From Anaerolineaceae bacterium (GTDB lineage Bacteria; Chloroflexota; Anaerolineae; Aggregatilineales; Phototrophicaceae): a DNA stretch of 64,000 nt. Each line of letters opens with the position of its first letter. The stretch's first letter is position 1. Below, piece after piece: positions 62,359 through 64,000 of the stretch. The stretch lies in the NCBI GenBank assembly GCA_002699585.1, contig PABP01000021.1, positions 310,001-374,000 on the forward strand, written 5' to 3'. The notes below the pieces were generated by a model. The model made no database searches, was not told the DNA's origin, and was given only the letters and a program-made list of their open reading frames with translations. Position numbers and translations under genes: made by a program.

Positions 62359-62388
62359 ATTATAATGGAGGCTTGCGGGTGCTGCCAA
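62359..62388 (-). promoter_or_regulatory. Strong promoter of fhaA, leaderless arrangement
   Basis: TTGGCA (62383-62388), an 18-base spacer and a perfect TATAAT (62359-62364) are followed after seven bases by the ATG of fhaA. There is no Shine-Dalgarno. The transcript should begin at the A of ATG. Confidence 0.7.
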
Positions 62389-62425
62389 CGATGATTGCTA
62401 TGTCGTTGGGATGCCGTCAGAAACA

Positions 62426-62467
62426 AAAAGAGAACCCGTCGTCCAACTTGGCGATGGGTTCTCTTTT
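62426..62467 (-). terminator. Rho-independent terminator after the PpiC-type gene
   Basis: A 16-bp stem (one G-T pair) with a ten-base loop. On the minus strand it ends in TTTTTGTTTC. It separates the peptidyl-prolyl isomerase gene from the fhaA promoter. Confidence 0.9.
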
Positions 62468-62482
62468 CAACTGCATCAATGC

Positions 62483-63838
62483 TTATTGCGGAACGTAATC
62501 CGGCCAGTTATCAGCAATGTCGATATTGGCTTCATTTTCTGCCCGCAAGTCTTCAAGGTAGCTTACAAACTGCGATGCTGCCAGTTGGTCGCGCTCTTGA
62601 TCTTCAGTTTCGCGCTCTTCACGGGCACGTACCTGAATGATGTGGTAGCCAGCCTGCGTCTGGACAGGGCCACTGATTTCGCCAATCGGCAAACTTAGCA
62701 CCGCATCACGGAATTCATCAAAGTAGTTAGCGGCAGCCGCCCAACCCAGTTCGCCACCCTTAGAAGCGGAACCCGGGTCTTGGGATGCAGCCCGCGCCAG
62801 TTCACTGAAGGACTCACCATTCTGGAGCGCATCCAGAATTTCCAGGGCTTGTTCTTCTGTATCCACCAGGATATGACGTGAGTTGACATAGGTTGTCGTG
62901 CTCATATCGCCAACGACATCTTCCTGCAGAGCGTCGCGCAGCGCCCGGCGCTCAAAGAAGGCGTCAATGGCATCGTTGCCTAACCCGGCATTCTGGCGAA
63001 TATAGCTGGAGAACGCACGCTGATTTTCTTCGAATGCGGCCACCTGTGTGGCTTGTTGTTCTTCAGCCAAAGGCGTACTGGTCGGCTCCAGCGTTGGGAA
63101 CGGCGTGTTGGTCGCAGTTGCCTCTGCTGCCGGAGTGCTGTCCTCAGGCGCATCTGTCGGTAGCGGTGTAGCAGTCGGCTCGGAAGTCGGCGTTGGCGAG
63201 ACAAATGGTGTGGCCGTCTCTGTCGGGATTGGCGTTTCTGTAGGGTCTGTGCCAATCAGGGCAACCTGCGTGGGATCATACCCGTAGAAATCGTTGATAC
63301 CCGCCTGAACTGATTCTTCATCGACTGTGATATTGCGTTCAGCCGCAGCCTGGGCAATGAGCTTATCCTCGACCATGTCGTCCAAGACGCGCTGTCCCAG
63401 TTGGTCAGGGAAGTTCAGCTCGTTCAGCCATGTACTATACGGTTCCTGGCTGAACTGCTGGTTGATCTGTTCGTCAGTAAAGCCAAACGCTTGCAACTGC
63501 GAGACGGTGCCGTTGATTTGTTGTGTAACGCGCGCGCGTTCAAACTCAACTCGGTCGCGGAACTCGCCAACCGTAATCGCTTCGCCGTTAACCGAAGCAA
63601 CAGACTGGCCAGGGACAATGATGTTGTTATAGAAGAGCGCCGCACCAATGAGCAACACGATAATGATACCTATAGCAGCCGAGCCGCGTACAAGCAGCCG
63701 ATTGATGGCATCATCACGTTCTTCGCGTGTATGCGGATGGCCCAGCAAATTATCTAGCCACTTAGGTCCGACGATCTCGCGCTCACCTGCAGTCCGTCGG
63801 CGGCGGGGCCCGCCAGTGGTTTTTTCACGTTTTGCCAT
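62483..63838 (-). CDS. Membrane-anchored PpiC-type peptidyl-prolyl isomerase (PrsA/SurA-like)
   Basis: A 451-residue foldase. A basic N-terminal tail precedes one membrane segment (about 52-73). The SurA_N-like helical region follows (SVNGEAITVGEFRDRVEFE; VLDDMVEDKLIAQAAAERNI), interrupted by a Thr/Pro-rich insert of about 65 residues (about 205-270). The parvulin domain comes next (NSRHILVDTEEQALEIL; GGELGWAAAANYFDEF; AGYHIIQVRAREE), then an acidic C-terminal helix. It helps fold secreted proteins outside the membrane. GGAGGA precedes ATG 63838. It is anchored by a helix rather than a lipid. Confidence 0.92.
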   Translation of the reverse strand: MAKREKTTGGPRRRRTAGEREIVGPKWLDNLLGHPHTREERDDAINRLLVRGSAAIGIIIVLLIGAALFYNNIIVPGQSVASVNGEAITVGEFRDRVEFERARVTQQINGTVSQLQAFGFTDEQINQQFSQEPYSTWLNELNFPDQLGQRVLDDMVEDKLIAQAAAERNITVDEESVQAGINDFYGYDPTQVALIGTDPTETPIPTETATPFVSPTPTSEPTATPLPTDAPEDSTPAAEATATNTPFPTLEPTSTPLAEEQQATQVAAFEENQRAFSSYIRQNAGLGNDAIDAFFERRALRDALQEDVVGDMSTTTYVNSRHILVDTEEQALEILDALQNGESFSELARAASQDPGSASKGGELGWAAAANYFDEFRDAVLSLPIGEISGPVQTQAGYHIIQVRAREERETEDQERDQLAASQFVSYLEDLRAENEANIDIADNWPDYVPQ

Positions 63839-63852
63839 ATGTCCTCCGCACG

Positions 63853-63936
63853 TTTACGTTAAATGTCTAAAAACGACTGGTTTCGTTCATAGATTAATGG
63901 GGTCATCTAACGTAACCGTTGATGTGTGTTTACGTT
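63853..63936. promoter_or_regulatory. Three TTACGTT/AACGTAA sites upstream of the PpiC-type gene
   Basis: TTTACGTT (63853-63860), its inverse TAACGTAAC (63908-63916) and TTTACGTT again (63929-63936) occur within 84 bases of the control region. They are candidate regulator-binding sites, possibly for envelope stress control. Confidence 0.35.
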
Positions 63937-64000
63937 GTGCTCTTAAAATGATAAATGCAAAATGTTAAATGAATGAGGGCATAGCTACTTTTGATAACCA

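Overview
The window is a chromosomal segment of a free-living bacterium with roughly half GC content. It is most likely a member of the Chloroflexota (Anaerolineae-like). This is an inference, drawn from a topoisomerase I carrying an extra N-terminal zinc-ribbon, many secreted proteins with long Thr/Pro-rich linkers, SH3b-bearing envelope proteins, and an FHA/RodA cell-wall cluster like that of Actinobacteria. No phage, transposon, CRISPR array or integration site was seen. About 48 protein genes and one tRNA are supported, and almost none of them is broken.

Layout. 1-1.35 kb: the 3' end of an RqcH/NFACT gene overlapping a polyphosphate kinase 2 gene. 1.4-7.2 kb (minus): three glycosyltransferases, a small membrane protein, a solute-binding protein and a glycosidase-like protein, probably an exopolysaccharide or envelope glycan locus. 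7.4-10.6 kb: a TIR-FGE fusion protein, MsrA and an aldo/keto reductase. 10.7-29.9 kb: an M20 peptidase, then a large nucleoside/ribosyl-compound uptake and breakdown island. Its 13-gene minus-strand operon (26300 down to 11980) runs from a BMP-type binding protein through an ATPase and two permeases to an ADP-ribosylglycohydrolase, four PfkB kinases, a YjbQ protein, two nucleoside hydrolases and a SIS-domain protein. Divergent from it are a third nucleoside hydrolase and an M42-like peptidase, followed by an MTA/SAH-deaminase-like amidohydrolase.

30-39.7 kb: an HdeD-like membrane protein, an aldo/keto reductase, tRNA-Arg(CCG), and a set of envelope proteins (lipoproteins, an SH3b/TM/zinc-ribbon protein, an M23 peptidase, a receptor-like binding protein with SH3b and CARDB domains). 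39.8-49.7 kb: housekeeping genes: greA, topA, a mannose-1-phosphate guanylyltransferase gene, dprA, and the translation/secretion operon ffh-rpsP-KH-rimM. 49.8-57.4 kb: an MFS transporter, a phosphoglycerate-mutase-like metalloenzyme, an MBL hydrolase, MurJ, a C39-like peptidase with TPRs, and an LPG-synthase-type membrane protein. 57.4-63.8 kb (minus): a parvulin-type chaperone, then fhaA - fhaB - mtnP - rodA - pbp.

The most interesting points are these. (1) The ribosyl-scavenging operon includes two PfkB proteins with GAGN in place of the catalytic GAGD, flanking a SIS-domain gene. (2) The PBP paired with RodA has lost the hallmark residues of all three transpeptidase motifs. (3) A PPC-like beta-sandwich is inserted in an ABC permease. 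(4) Two strong promoters lie 7-8 bases from a start codon, suggesting leaderless transcripts. All functional calls rest on motif recognition by eye; no database search was run.
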